DNA of 64,000 nt from Kitasatospora mediocidica KCTC 9733 (GCF_000744225.1 NZ_JQLN01000005.1:2255001-2319000), one strand, 5' to 3'; shown: positions 32,453-42,001, numbered from the stretch's first letter. Translations and numbers: made by a program. The notes: generated by a model from the sequence alone, not told the origin.

Positions 32453-34051
32453 TCAGATGGCCGCCGCCTCCATGGAGCTCTCGGTCTGCGGGCCGCCGCG
32501 CAGCGGGATGTCCCGCAGGAAGACGGCCGCGGCGATCGCGATCACGGTGATCCCGGCTGCCCACAGGAAGACCGAGTGGATGCCGCTGGCCACCGCGTGG
32601 CGGAAGGCGTCCTGGAACCACTCGGGCTTCGCCTTGAGCGTCGCGGGGGTGAGCGCGTTGGCCGCGGAGGCGTCCGACGCGTGCCCGGCGAGCTGGGGCA
32701 CGTGGCTCAGCCCGGTGGTGATCCGGTGGGTGTAGAGCGAGCCGAAGAGCGCCACGCCGAACGAGCCGCCGATGGTGCGGAACAGCGTCGCCGTCGAGCT
32801 GGCCACGCCCATGTCCTTGAGCTCGACGCTGTTCTGCGCCACCAGCATGGTGATCTGCATCAGGAAGCCCATGCCGGCGCCGAGCGCCACCATGTAGCAG
32901 CTGGAGGTGAACCGGGTGCTGTCGGTGCCCAGCGTGGAGAGCAGCAGCGCGCCGCCGCCCATCACCGTGGTGCCGATCAGCGGGAAGATCCGGTACTTGC
33001 CGGTCTTGCTGACGATCTGCCCGACGACCAGCGAGACCACCAGCATGCCGAACATCATCGGCATCAGCAGCAGGCCGGAGTTGGTGGCCGAGGCGCCCTG
33101 CACGTACTGCTGGTACTGCGGCAGGAAGGCGACGGCGCCGAACATCAGGAAGCCGACGATGAAGCCGATGATCGAGACCATCGAGAAGTTCAGGTTCTTG
33201 AAGAGTCCGAGCGGCAGCATCGGCTCCTCGGCGCGCTGCTCGGTGTAGCAGAAGCCGATCAGCGCGGCGACGGCCAGCACGGCGAGGCCGATGATGTGCT
33301 TGGAGCCCCAGGCGTACTGCCCGCCGCCCCAGGTGGTGATCAGCACCAGCGAGGTGATCCCGGTGGTGAGCAGCGCGGCGCCGAGGTAGTCGACCTTCGC
33401 GGTGGAACGGACCTTGGGCAGGTGCAGCGTGACGGTGACCACGGCGAGCGCGATCAGGCCCAGCGGCAGGTTGATGTAGAAGATCCAGTGCCAGCTGAAG
33501 TGGTCGGTGATGAAGCCGCCGAGCAGCGGGCCGCCGACCGTGGCGAGGGCCATCACCGCGGCGAACATGCCCTGGTACTTGGCACGCTCACGCGGCGAGA
33601 CCAGCGCGCCCATGATCGACATCACGCCGACCATCAGACCGCCGGCGCCCAGGCCCTGCAGGGCGCGGAAGGCGATCAGCTCGGTCATGTTCTGCGAGAG
33701 CCCGGACAGCGCCGAGCCGACCAGGAAGATCACGATCGAGGTGAGGAAGGTGCCCTTGCGGCCGTAGAGGTCGCCGAGCTTGCCCCAGATCGGCGTCGCC
33801 GCCGCGGTGGCCAGGGTGTACGAGGTGACCACCCAGGAGAGGTGGTTGGCGCCGCCCAGGTCGCCCACGATCGTCGGCATGGCGGTGCCGACGATCAGGT
33901 TGTCGAGCATCGCCAGGAGCATGGTGATGACCAGACCGATCATCACCAGCGTTATCTCGCGGTGGGTCCGCGTCTGCGCCGGTGTGCCGGCCTCCCCCTC
34001 GACGGGTGAGGGCGGGGTGGCCGCCTTCGCGTCGACCTGCTGTTGTGCCAT
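32453..34051 (-). CDS. EmrB/QacA-family (DHA2) multidrug efflux protein
   Basis: 532 residues with 14 predicted membrane helices. The start helix contains LVITMLLAMLDNLIVGTAMPTI, the typical D1 motif of 14-helix pumps, and WGKLGDLYGRKGTFL is motif A. GGGAGA lies seven bases before the ATG. It is divergent from a TetR gene, the usual regulator of such a pump. Confidence 0.85.
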   Translation of the reverse strand: MAQQQVDAKAATPPSPVEGEAGTPAQTRTHREITLVMIGLVITMLLAMLDNLIVGTAMPTIVGDLGGANHLSWVVTSYTLATAAATPIWGKLGDLYGRKGTFLTSIVIFLVGSALSGLSQNMTELIAFRALQGLGAGGLMVGVMSIMGALVSPRERAKYQGMFAAVMALATVGGPLLGGFITDHFSWHWIFYINLPLGLIALAVVTVTLHLPKVRSTAKVDYLGAALLTTGITSLVLITTWGGGQYAWGSKHIIGLAVLAVAALIGFCYTEQRAEEPMLPLGLFKNLNFSMVSIIGFIVGFLMFGAVAFLPQYQQYVQGASATNSGLLLMPMMFGMLVVSLVVGQIVSKTGKYRIFPLIGTTVMGGGALLLSTLGTDSTRFTSSCYMVALGAGMGFLMQITMLVAQNSVELKDMGVASSTATLFRTIGGSFGVALFGSLYTHRITTGLSHVPQLAGHASDASAANALTPATLKAKPEWFQDAFRHAVASGIHSVFLWAAGITVIAIAAAVFLRDIPLRGGPQTESSMEAAAI

Positions 34052-34154
34052 GGTGCGTCTCCCGGAAGCGCAGTGCGGACCGCGGCTCGGCGGCTCGGCG
34101 GGCCTTGGGGGCGGGGTACTTACTTGCCGCCCGGCTAGTTTGTTGTCCGTTGGC

Positions 34155-34184
34155 ACGGTAAGGTCTGTGTAAGCCAGGCGTCAA
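34155..34184 (-). promoter_or_regulatory. Candidate promoter of the MFS pump
   Basis: On the minus strand, TTGACG (34184-34179) and TACCGT (34160-34155) are 18 bases apart, giving a start about 100 bases before the pump gene. The -10 region overlaps a partly palindromic CCGTTGGCACGG that could bind the divergent TetR protein. Based on the pattern only. Confidence 0.4.
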
Positions 34185-34306
34185 GCCGGTTTCGGCCACG
34201 TCCTCCCCGTCGGCGAGAATGTGGCGGAACCGGTCAGATGCCGGCTGGTGCCCCCGGGCGCCGGCGCCCCCACTCCAGCGCAGCTATCAAGGCAGGCCGA
34301 GAAGCC

Positions 34307-34924
34307 ATGAGTACGACACTGAGCCCCCGCAGTGACACCCGCTCACGCATCATCACGGTGGCGCTGGAACTGTTCTCGGAGAACGGCTACGAGAAGACCT
34401 CGCTGCGTGAGATCGCCGACCGGCTCGGGGTGACCAAGGCCGCGCTCTACTACCACTTCAAGACCAAGGACGACATCGTCCACGGCATCGTCGAGACGAT
34501 GGCGCAGCCGATCGACGAGGCGATCGCCTGGGGCGAGAACCGGCCCTGGTCGCCGGAGCTCCGGGACGAGCTGGTCCGCCGGTTCGCGGCGGGCATGGTC
34601 GAACGGGCGCCGCTGCTGCGCTTCTTCCACGAGAACCAGCCGGCCCTGCGGGGGAGCCCGGCCGGGCTGGAGTTCAAGGCGCGGATGATCGGGATGATCC
34701 GCCTGGTGCACGGCCCGAACGCCTCCTTCGAGGACCGGTTGCGGGCCACCATGGCGCTCTTCTCGGTCAACTCCGCGCTCTTCCTGCTCAAGCAGGACCT
34801 CGACGACGGCCCGGACCCGGTGGAGTGCCAGGAGGTGGCCACCCTGGAGCAGGCCGTGGCGGCCTCGCTCACGGTGGCGCTGGAGATCGCCGCGCGGATC
34901 GAGGCCGGGACCACGGTTTCCTGA
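34307..34924 (+). CDS. TetR-family regulator of the divergent MFS pump
   Basis: 205 residues. The N-terminal helix-turn-helix is textbook (RIITVALELFSENGYEKTSL, EIADRLGVTKAALYYHFKTK), and the C-terminal ~140 residues form the ligand domain. Divergent placement from the efflux gene with a 255-base shared promoter suggests it represses the pump until a substrate is sensed. Confidence 0.85.
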   Translation: MSTTLSPRSDTRSRIITVALELFSENGYEKTSLREIADRLGVTKAALYYHFKTKDDIVHGIVETMAQPIDEAIAWGENRPWSPELRDELVRRFAAGMVERAPLLRFFHENQPALRGSPAGLEFKARMIGMIRLVHGPNASFEDRLRATMALFSVNSALFLLKQDLDDGPDPVECQEVATLEQAVAASLTVALEIAARIEAGTTVS

Positions 34925-34959
34925 CCCGGTTTCCTGACCCGTCCCCCCCGGGGCGGCGG

Positions 34960-35919
34960 TCAGAAGTCGTGGACGCCGTGTCCGGAGAGGTAGCCGATCG
35001 GGTCGGTGACGGCGCCGTAGCTGTTGCTGGTGCGGATCTCGAAGTGCAGGTGCGGGCCGGTGGAGTTGCCGGTGCTGCCGGAGGCGCCGATCTGCTGCCC
35101 CGAGGGCACCTGCTGGCCCTCGCTGACGGCCAGTCTGGAGAGGTGCGCGTACTGGGCGTAGCGGCCGTCGGACAGTTTCAGGACGATCTGGTTGCCGTAC
35201 GAACCGGCCCAGCCGGACGAGACGACGGTGGCGTCGCCGACCGCGAGCACGGGCGTGCCCTGGTCCACCGCGAAGTCCACGCCGGTGTGGTAGCCGGCCG
35301 CGTACTCGCGGTTCGGCACGCCGTACGGGTTGGTGATCGGCGCGCCGGGGACGGGCGCGGACCAGTGCAGGACGGGCGCGGGCGCGGGCGCTGCCGGGGC
35401 GGGCGCGGGTGCGGCGGCCGGGGCGGGCGGGGCCGGCGGGGTGCCGGGGGTGAGGTTGAGCGCCACCGCGACGGCGTCCTGCGAGCTGCCGGCGCCGCCG
35501 GGCAGCAGGTAGGCGGTCGGCTCGGCGAGCTGGACCACGGCGGTCTGCGCCGGGCCGCCGTGCTCGGCGGTGAACGCGGAGCTGCCCGGGGTGGTCGGCC
35601 GCACGGTCTGGGCGGCCGCACTGCCCGGTACGGCGGCCAGTATGACCCCGAACAGCACGGCGCCGGCGGCGGCGGCCGAGGCGGCCTTGCGGCGGTGCGG
35701 GCCGTAGAAGACCGCGTACGGGTCGACGCGCGGCAGGCCGTGCGCGGCCGGCGTGCGCGGGACCAGCGGGAGCAGGGGCAGCAGCGGCAGGGCGCGCGCG
35801 GCGGTCAGTCGGGCGGTGGCCAGTCGGGTGGCGGCGGCCCACATGGACGCGGACCGGCCGGCAGGGGACTCCGGTGACGGGTCGGATGGGTGGGACGGCT
35901 GGGACGGATGAAGGGACAT
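34960..35919 (-). CDS. M23 (LytM) family cell wall peptidase
   Basis: 319 residues. A cytoplasmic ~75-residue stretch precedes a membrane or signal helix (AAAAGAVLFGVILAAVPGSAAA), then a Pro/Ala-rich linker and a C-terminal LytM domain with the zinc ligands in YHTGVDFAVD and GPHLHFEI. It likely cuts peptidoglycan cross-bridges outside the cell. In Streptomyces, M23 and Rpf genes are often under control by c-di-AMP riboswitches; I looked for one here and did not recognise it. GAGGT lies nine bases before the ATG. Confidence 0.85.
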   Translation of the reverse strand: MSLHPSQPSHPSDPSPESPAGRSASMWAAATRLATARLTAARALPLLPLLPLVPRTPAAHGLPRVDPYAVFYGPHRRKAASAAAAGAVLFGVILAAVPGSAAAQTVRPTTPGSSAFTAEHGGPAQTAVVQLAEPTAYLLPGGAGSSQDAVAVALNLTPGTPPAPPAPAAAPAPAPAAPAPAPVLHWSAPVPGAPITNPYGVPNREYAAGYHTGVDFAVDQGTPVLAVGDATVVSSGWAGSYGNQIVLKLSDGRYAQYAHLSRLAVSEGQQVPSGQQIGASGSTGNSTGPHLHFEIRTSNSYGAVTDPIGYLSGHGVHDF

Positions 35920-36195
35920 CGTGCACGACCTCGCAGCGATTCGGGGCAGCGTGGAGCCAGGCCTGGACGGGGCACTCGCTGGGGGACCATTCAGGTGTAA
36001 CCGTCGGTGAGGCAGTACCGAAATCCGATCAACTACTACGGCGTGTAGTGCGGTCGGACAGGTAATTTCAGGCGCTTGGCGGAGTGATCTCTTTATCCGA
36101 CGTTCATATCGTCAGCTCGGAGCGCCTGATGACCGGATCGGCGGTGCCCGCGACGGCGTCCGTACGCCCGGCGCGTTCCCCTATCGGCCCTCGTA
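35920..36195 (-). promoter_or_regulatory. 276-base leader region of the M23 peptidase gene and end of the biosynthetic operon
   Basis: No gene seen. On the minus strand the 120 bases before the ATG form a GC-rich leader with the perfect 10-base palindrome CCAGGCCTGG (around 35958) and other self-complementary tracts, while 36000-36120 is AT-richer and probably carries the promoter. A structured leader is likely, but its class is not recognised. Confidence 0.4.
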
Positions 36196-38055
36196 TCAGC
36201 CCGTCGCGCTGTGAGCAGCACCACCCGGCGGGAGGGGCGCGGTGCCGCTGATCGCCGTGCGGACGGCCTCGGCGAGCCGCTCGACCGTGTTGAGGTCGTC
36301 GAAGAGGCCGGCCGGGGAGATCGCCACGCCGAAGGCCTCCTGGATGCCCTGCAGCAGGGCGACCGCCGTGATCGACTCGCCGCCCGCGGTGAAGAAGTCC
36401 TCGTCGACGCCGTCGAACGCGGCGCGGCCGAGCGCGTGCGCCCAGAGGCCGGCCAGCGCCGCCTCCACCGGGGTGCGCGGCAGCAGCGGGACGTCGGCGG
36501 CGCAGGCGGCGGCCTCGGGGGCCGCTGGGACCGCCGGGACCGCCGGGGCTTCGGCGAAGTCGCGGGCGAAGTCGGCCCGGACCAGCTTGCCGACCGCGTT
36601 CACCGCCAGCGCCTCCCGCCGCACGATCCGCGACGGCACCTTGAACGGCGCGAGGTGCGCGGCGGTGTGCGCCCGCAGCTCGGCCTCGTCCGCCGTGCGG
36701 CCCTCATGCAGGACCACGGCGGCCACCACCTGCTCGGTGAACACCTCGTCGGGCACCCCGAAGGCCACCGCCTGGCGGACGGCCGGGTGCCGCAGCAGAG
36801 CCTCCTCCACCTCGTACGGGGAGACCTTCTCGCCGCCCCGGTTGATCATCTCCTTGATCCGGCCGGTGACCTGGACCGAACCGTCGGCGGCCAGCCGGCC
36901 CAGGTCGCCGGTGCGCAGCCAGCCGTCGACGAACGCGTCGGCGCCGTCCTGTGGGCGGACGTAGCGCTCGATCACGTTGGCGCCGCGCACCACCAGCTCG
37001 CCGGTCGGGCCGGGCTCGGTGCGCACCGCGCCCTCGGCGTCCAGCACGGCGACCCGCGAGCCGGTGGGGACCATGCCGACCGGCCGGGGGCCGCCGTCCG
37101 GCAGCAGGGTGGAGGCGATCTGGTGCGCCTCGGACATCCCGTAGGTCTCCAGCACCGGGACGCCGTAGGCGAGTTCCAGCTCCTCGCGGAGCGCGGCCGG
37201 GAGGCTCGCGGCGCCGGAGCGGGTGAACCGCAGGCTGCCGCGGTCGACCGGCTCCTCGCCCAGCCGGTCGAGCAGCAGGCGGTGCACGGTCGGGCTGGCG
37301 GAGAACCAGGTCGCCCGGGTGTCCTCCAGCGAGCGCAGCGCCTGCTTGGCGTCGAAGGCCGGGAGCAGGACGACGCTCGACCCGGCGACCAGCGAGGCGA
37401 CCACCGAGCCGACCAGGCCCTGGATGTGGAACATCGGCATCACGTTCAGGCAGCGGTCGGCGGGGCCGAGGCCGAAGGCGCGGACCGAGGCGATGGCGCC
37501 CGCCAGCAGCTGGCCCATCGCCAGCGGGACGAGCTTGCCGGCCGAGGTGGTGCCGGAGGTGCGCAGCAGCAGCGACTCTCCCGCGACGGGCCGGGGTTGC
37601 ATCCGGTCGGGGTGCAACTCACCGCTGGCGAAGTGGAGTTCCAGTGGTTCGCCGAACAGCTGCGGAACCGCCTCGATCACCGCGGTGCGGTGCAGGTCGG
37701 CCGCGCGGAGCAGCTTCGCCGAGGTCGAACCGAAGCCGAGCACGGCCGAGGGTTCGAGCAGCTCCAGCGCCTGCCCGAACTCCTCCTGCGCCAGCAGCGG
37801 GTTGACCGGGCAGCACACGGCCGTGCTGATGACCGCGAGTTGGAGCACCACGCCGTCCAGGTCGCCCGGCGCGCAGACCATCACCCGGTCCTCGCGTTCG
37901 AGGCCGAGCCCGGCCAGGCGCACGACGGTCGCCCGGACCAGGGCGTCCAGTCGGGCGTAGCTCAGCGCGCGGCCCTCGGAGGTGAGCAGGGCGGGCGACT
38001 GCGGCGCGGTGGCGGCGCGTTCGGCCAGCAGGTCGAGCAGGGTGGAGTGGGTCAT
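36196..38055 (-). CDS. Acyl/aminoacyl-AMP ligase with C-terminal carrier domain (A-T)
   Basis: 619 residues, the last gene of the operon. The ANL-superfamily motifs are present: A3 LLRTSGTTSAGKLVP, A5 YGMSEA, A7 TGDLG and A10 NAVGKLVR with its catalytic Lys. The C-terminal ~85 residues are a carrier domain whose phosphopantetheine Ser is in FFTAGGESITAV. It should activate an acid as AMP ester and load it on its own carrier. The small chain of this A domain resembles oxalate-CoA-ligase-like enzymes rather than NRPS domains, so the substrate is not predictable. Its ATG overlaps the stop of the preceding PLP gene. Confidence 0.85.
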   Translation of the reverse strand: MTHSTLLDLLAERAATAPQSPALLTSEGRALSYARLDALVRATVVRLAGLGLEREDRVMVCAPGDLDGVVLQLAVISTAVCCPVNPLLAQEEFGQALELLEPSAVLGFGSTSAKLLRAADLHRTAVIEAVPQLFGEPLELHFASGELHPDRMQPRPVAGESLLLRTSGTTSAGKLVPLAMGQLLAGAIASVRAFGLGPADRCLNVMPMFHIQGLVGSVVASLVAGSSVVLLPAFDAKQALRSLEDTRATWFSASPTVHRLLLDRLGEEPVDRGSLRFTRSGAASLPAALREELELAYGVPVLETYGMSEAHQIASTLLPDGGPRPVGMVPTGSRVAVLDAEGAVRTEPGPTGELVVRGANVIERYVRPQDGADAFVDGWLRTGDLGRLAADGSVQVTGRIKEMINRGGEKVSPYEVEEALLRHPAVRQAVAFGVPDEVFTEQVVAAVVLHEGRTADEAELRAHTAAHLAPFKVPSRIVRREALAVNAVGKLVRADFARDFAEAPAVPAVPAAPEAAACAADVPLLPRTPVEAALAGLWAHALGRAAFDGVDEDFFTAGGESITAVALLQGIQEAFGVAISPAGLFDDLNTVERLAEAVRTAISGTAPLPPGGAAHSATG

Positions 38056-38951
38056 CGCGCTGTCTCCTGGCGGCCGAGCGGGAGTTCGGGAAGGGTGCCG
38101 AGCTGGGACGCCACCCAGGCGTCGTCGTAGAGGGTCTCGGCGTAGCGGTCGCCGCCGTCGGGCAGGACCAGGACGCAGACGGCGCCGCGGTCGAGCCGGC
38201 GGTGCAGTTGGGCGAGTGCCGCCACCACCGCGCCGGAGGAACGTCCGGCCAGCAGGCCTTCGCGGTCGAGCAGCCGTCGGCAGCCGGCCGCGGCCGCCGC
38301 CGCACCGACGCTCTCCACCAGGTCGCTCGGACCCAGGGCCGGTACGGCGGCCGGATCGTCGGCCACCACGACCACCCTGGTGGGGAGTTGCCGGCTGCGC
38401 ACGAAGGCGAGGACGCCGCGCAGCGCGCCCGGGCTGCTGCTGGGGCAGAACAGGTAGTCGGTGTCGGTGGGCAGCGCCTGGCAGATCTCGCGCATCAGCG
38501 CGCCGTTCGGCCCGGCCGGCTGTGCGGGCCGGTAGGAGCCGGCCAGGGTGGCGGCCAACGCGTCGGCCCGCTGCGCGAGTCGGTCGAGCCGCTCGTCGTG
38601 CGCCCGGGCCCCGAAGGCGCGCAGCATCGCGCGGTGCCAGGGCGCGAGGGTGTCGGGGTCGACCACCAGGTGCAGGTCGAGGTCGTAGTAGCGGCAGGCC
38701 TGGGCGAGCGAGACCGCCAGGTTGCCGGAGTCGGCCTCCAGGACGACCGGTCGGCCCGGGACGAGCTCCCCGGACCGGATCGGCGGCATCAGCAGGTCGA
38801 GCGCGGTCCGGTCCTCGGTGCTGCCGCTGGGATTGAAGCGCTCCAGCTTGGCGTGGACCTCCAGGCCGGAGCCGGCCGCGACGCCGGTGAGGCGGACCAG
38901 CGGAGTGTGCCCCACGGTGGCCAGGATGCCGTGCCGGATACGGTCGTTCAC
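38052..38951 (-). CDS. SbnA-like PLP-fold protein lacking the PLP lysine
   Basis: 299 residues, GTG start. It is a paralogue of the first gene of the operon: both share SGNLxVxLAQxCRYxxL, and the end HPDGGDRY/LPDGGDRY plus YDDxW. At residue 46 the lysine that forms the internal aldimine in GSVKDRTA is replaced by Glu (GSTEDRTA). The phosphate loop is also altered (SSSPGALRG against GTFGTLRG). So it cannot form the normal PLP Schiff base and is probably a non-catalytic partner of its paralogue or a binding protein. Its stop overlaps the next ATG. No frameshift or stop disturbs the frame, so it is maintained. Confidence 0.8.
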   Translation of the reverse strand: MNDRIRHGILATVGHTPLVRLTGVAAGSGLEVHAKLERFNPSGSTEDRTALDLLMPPIRSGELVPGRPVVLEADSGNLAVSLAQACRYYDLDLHLVVDPDTLAPWHRAMLRAFGARAHDERLDRLAQRADALAATLAGSYRPAQPAGPNGALMREICQALPTDTDYLFCPSSSPGALRGVLAFVRSRQLPTRVVVVADDPAAVPALGPSDLVESVGAAAAAAGCRRLLDREGLLAGRSSGAVVAALAQLHRRLDRGAVCVLVLPDGGDRYAETLYDDAWVASQLGTLPELPLGRQETAR

Positions 38952-38961
38952 GAGTGCCTCC

Positions 38962-40188
38962 TCAGGAGTTGAGTGCCGCCTCGACGAGGCTCAGTAGGGC
39001 GTCGGCCTTAGCGCCCATGCCCGGCCCGCTCCGGCAGGACAGGCCGATCTCCACCCGGTCGGGGAGTTGGTACATCGTCAGGAAGGCCGGTGCGTAGGGC
39101 ACGTACATCGGCAGCGAGTAGACCGTGCGGGCGGTGAAGCCGGCGCCGCACAGGCTCGGCAGGTCGGGTTTGCCGAGCTCGGAGAGGATCGCCGAGGCCC
39201 GGTAGCGCGAGCGCCGCTCGCCGGCCGAGCGGGCGTCCGCCAGGCCGGGGGCGAGGGCGGCGAGCGAGGCGAGCCGGGTGGCGCCGTCGTGCGGGCCGTC
39301 CGCGGTGAGTTCCCGGCGCTCCATCAGGGCCTGGACCAGCCGGCCCTGGGTCGCCCGCCAGGTGGCGCCCGGCGGCACGTCGAGGAGCACCGGCAGCGTC
39401 AGGTTGGCGGTGGAGCGCACCGACGGGTCGTGCCGGCGCAGGTTGACCGGCACCATGAAGCGGCCCGCCGCGCCGGTGGCGGCGGTGATCGCGACGGCGG
39501 CCTTGGCGGTCAGGCCGACGTGGCTGCCGGGGACGGTGTGCCGGCGCCAGATCCAGTCGAGGTCGCTGCCGCTGTCGGCTGTCGTGCCGCTGACGGCCAG
39601 GGCGTCGAAGGGCGAGGGCCAGTCCCGCCCGGCCGCGGTGTCGGCGGGGGGAGTGGCGGCGCCGGGGGCGAACCGGGCGACCAGGCCCTCTTCGGTGTCG
39701 GTGTCCGCGGCGCCCAGCGCGCTCTCGCCGCGCAGCGCGCGGAACACCTCGGTGATCCAGGCCATCACGCCCTTGCCGTCCATCACGGCGTGGAAGACCC
39801 GGAAGACCAGCGTGGCCGGCTCCCCGGTGAGCAGCAGCACCTCGCAGTTGGGGCCGCGCGCCGGATCGAACGGGCGGCGCAGCGCGGCGCCGTCGAAGGT
39901 CGTCCGGTCGATCCGCGTGCCGTCCACGACGGTGACCGGCGGGTTCGTCCCGCTGTCCACCCAGGACGGGCCGCGCCGGACCACCCGGGCGCCGGGGCAG
40001 GCGGCCGAGGCGGTGGCGACGGCCCGGGCCAGCCGATCGGGGTCGAGCGCGCCGAACCCCTCCACGAAGACCTGGATGGCCATCGGTGGAGCGAGCAACG
40101 CGCCCATCAGGTAGCTGCGTTCGGTCAGCGAGATGCGGCGGCTGTAGCCGGCGGGCGCGGGGCGCGGGCGGGTCGGGGCGGGGGTCAT
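38962..40188 (-). CDS. Condensation/PapA-like acyltransferase
   Basis: 408 residues. The chloramphenicol-acetyltransferase-like fold is shown by HAVMDG (His133, Asp137), the H-x3-D-G active site, and by a later PVNLRRHDP segment typical of PapA/WS-DGAT enzymes. There is no attached carrier or adenylation domain. It probably joins an acyl group from the ACP or the KS-made chain to the amine or hydroxyl of the A-T bound unit. The ATG overlaps the PPTase stop. Confidence 0.75.
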   Translation of the reverse strand: MTPAPTRPRPAPAGYSRRISLTERSYLMGALLAPPMAIQVFVEGFGALDPDRLARAVATASAACPGARVVRRGPSWVDSGTNPPVTVVDGTRIDRTTFDGAALRRPFDPARGPNCEVLLLTGEPATLVFRVFHAVMDGKGVMAWITEVFRALRGESALGAADTDTEEGLVARFAPGAATPPADTAAGRDWPSPFDALAVSGTTADSGSDLDWIWRRHTVPGSHVGLTAKAAVAITAATGAAGRFMVPVNLRRHDPSVRSTANLTLPVLLDVPPGATWRATQGRLVQALMERRELTADGPHDGATRLASLAALAPGLADARSAGERRSRYRASAILSELGKPDLPSLCGAGFTARTVYSLPMYVPYAPAFLTMYQLPDRVEIGLSCRSGPGMGAKADALLSLVEAALNS

Positions 40189-40793
40189 CCGAGAAGGCTC
40201 CGTTCGGTCGGCCGGGTGTGGACGCGGTCGCCGCTCCAGCGCAGCGGCAGCGGCTCCTGGGCGGCGAGGGCGAGGTGGACGCCGCCGGGGGCGGTCGGGC
40301 TGCTGCGGACCCACCAGCCGCACCGGGTCGGGCGCCACCCCGGCTCCCAGGGCGGCAGGTCGACCCGCTCGGGGCGGGTGCCGGCGATGCCCTGGGCCTT
40401 CAGCAGGGCCTCCGTCTCGGCCCAGTCCCGCAGGGTGACCTGCTCGACGGGCCGGTCCAGCACCCGGGCCAGCCAGCGCAGCGCGGCGGGCCTGGGCCGT
40501 TCGTCCTGGATGTCGACGCCAATCCAGACGTCGTGCGCCAGGCCGGCGAGCCCCGCCTCGCCGACGTGCGAGACGGAGCCGCGCCAGCCGGTGCCGGGCC
40601 AGTACCAGCGGCGGTCCGGCCCGTGCACCGGCGCGCCGGCCGGGCGGCCGGCCGACCGGTCGCCGCCGCGGGCCGCGTCCAGCAGGAGGGCCCGGCCCGA
40701 GGGGCTGGCCCGGCGGCCGAACGCGTCCCGCGGCAGCCGGGGCGTGCGGCCGGTGTGGAGGTGGAGCACCCCCGTCCGGTCGGCTGCGCTCAT
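40185..40793 (-). CDS. 4'-Phosphopantetheinyl transferase (Sfp type)
   Basis: 202 residues. The Mg-binding motifs are GVDIQDERPRP and WAETEALLKAQG, matching (I/V)GVD and W-x3-E-A-x2-K. It converts the stand-alone ACP and the A-T carrier of this operon to their active forms. The ATG overlaps the ABC permease stop (ATGA). A dedicated PPTase inside the operon suggests a self-contained pathway. Confidence 0.85.
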   Translation of the reverse strand: MSAADRTGVLHLHTGRTPRLPRDAFGRRASPSGRALLLDAARGGDRSAGRPAGAPVHGPDRRWYWPGTGWRGSVSHVGEAGLAGLAHDVWIGVDIQDERPRPAALRWLARVLDRPVEQVTLRDWAETEALLKAQGIAGTRPERVDLPPWEPGWRPTRCGWWVRSSPTAPGGVHLALAAQEPLPLRWSGDRVHTRPTERSLLG

Positions 40794-42001
40794 CGCACGA
40801 ACCGGAACCGCGGCACCGCCAGGGCGAACATCGCCACCGCGACGGCCAGCAGGATCCCGGCCCCGGGGAGGACCGCGCCCATCGACTCGCCGCGCACCAG
40901 CACGTCCTGGTAGGCGTTGAGTGCGATGCCCTGCGGGATGAAGTGGGTGATGCTCTGCATGAAGTGCGGCAGGAAGACCCCGGGCACCATGCACCCGCCG
41001 AGCGCCGCGAGCACCAGCACCATGGCCGTCCCGATGCCCATCACCTGCGCCTCGCTGCGGGTCACCGAGGCGAGCAGCAGCCCCAGGGCGACCGCGCAGG
41101 CGGCCAGCGCCAGGCTGATCGGGATCAGCGCCAGCGGGTGGAGGCCCAGGTTCATGCCGAACACGAACCGGCCGAAGCTGAGCAGGATGGCCACCTGGAC
41201 CACCGCCACCAGCAGGTACGGCGCGACCTTGCCGAGCAGCAGTTGCCAGCGCGGCATCGGGGCCGAGAGCAGCCGGCGGAAGGTGCCCTCGCGCCGCTCG
41301 ACCATGATCGAGCCGGCCATGATGGTGACGATGAAGAAGACGTACATCACCGTGTAGCCGGGGACCTCCTGCTGGTAGACCGAGGGGTACTTCTTCGCGC
41401 CCTCGCCCGCCGGGAAGCTGACGGTCGAGTCCACCTGGTGCGTGGTGCTGTCCAGCGCCGCCACCTGGGCCTGGATCGCGGCCTTGACCGCCGGATCGCT
41501 CTGGGTGTCGCTCAGCCGGGTGAGCGCCAGGGTGGTGCCCTCCTGCGAGGTGACCGTGACGACCAGGCTGCTGATCGCCGACTCCACCGGGTCGACCACC
41601 TGCCGGGAGGAGGACGGGTCGACGACGAAGCCGATCTTCGGCGCGCCGCCGTCCGCGACCTGCTGCTGGAAGCCGGCCGGCAGCAGCACGCTGAAGGCGT
41701 CGGTCTGCGCGTGCACCCGGCTCTGTGCCTGCGCGGCGCTCAGCGGCACGCCGTCCACCGCGCTGGTGACCTGGAGTCGGCCACTGCTGGAGAGTGCCCT
41801 GACCACCGCCTGGGCGGCCGGGCTGTGGTCCTCGTCGACGATCGAGATGCTGAGCTTGCCCGGAGAGCCCAGGTTGGCGAAGGAGTTGCCGAGCGCGAAG
41901 CTCATCACGGTCATGAAGAGCACCGGGGAGATGAACAGGGTGATCAGGGAGGCGCGGTCCCGCAGCAGGACCAGCAGTTCCTTGCGGATCATCGGAAACA
42001 T
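40790..42001 (-). CDS. ABC-2 type exporter permease
   Basis: 403 residues with an N-terminal helix (LITLFISPVLFMTVMSFALG), a large outside domain of about 190 residues, and five C-terminal helices (MYVFFIVTIMAGSIMV, LLVAVVQVAILLSFG, LIPISLALAACAVALGLLL, GIGTAMVLVLAALGG, GAGILLAVAVAMFALAV). This is the DrrB/YhgE-like export permease layout. It overlaps the ATPase by TGATG, so they form one exporter, presumably for the product. Confidence 0.85.
   Translation of the reverse strand: MFPMIRKELLVLLRDRASLITLFISPVLFMTVMSFALGNSFANLGSPGKLSISIVDEDHSPAAQAVVRALSSSGRLQVTSAVDGVPLSAAQAQSRVHAQTDAFSVLLPAGFQQQVADGGAPKIGFVVDPSSSRQVVDPVESAISSLVVTVTSQEGTTLALTRLSDTQSDPAVKAAIQAQVAALDSTTHQVDSTVSFPAGEGAKKYPSVYQQEVPGYTVMYVFFIVTIMAGSIMVERREGTFRRLLSAPMPRWQLLLGKVAPYLLVAVVQVAILLSFGRFVFGMNLGLHPLALIPISLALAACAVALGLLLASVTRSEAQVMGIGTAMVLVLAALGGCMVPGVFLPHFMQSITHFIPQGIALNAYQDVLVRGESMGAVLPGAGILLAVAVAMFALAVPRFRFVR

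Noticed and set aside
35920..36060. c-di-AMP (ydaO) riboswitch in front of the M23 peptidase gene
   Set aside because: The gene type and the disA gene nearby make it tempting, and the leader is GC-rich and structured, but the conserved ydaO core could not be matched by eye. A covariance-model search (Rfam ydaO-yuaA) on 35920-36195 minus strand would decide.
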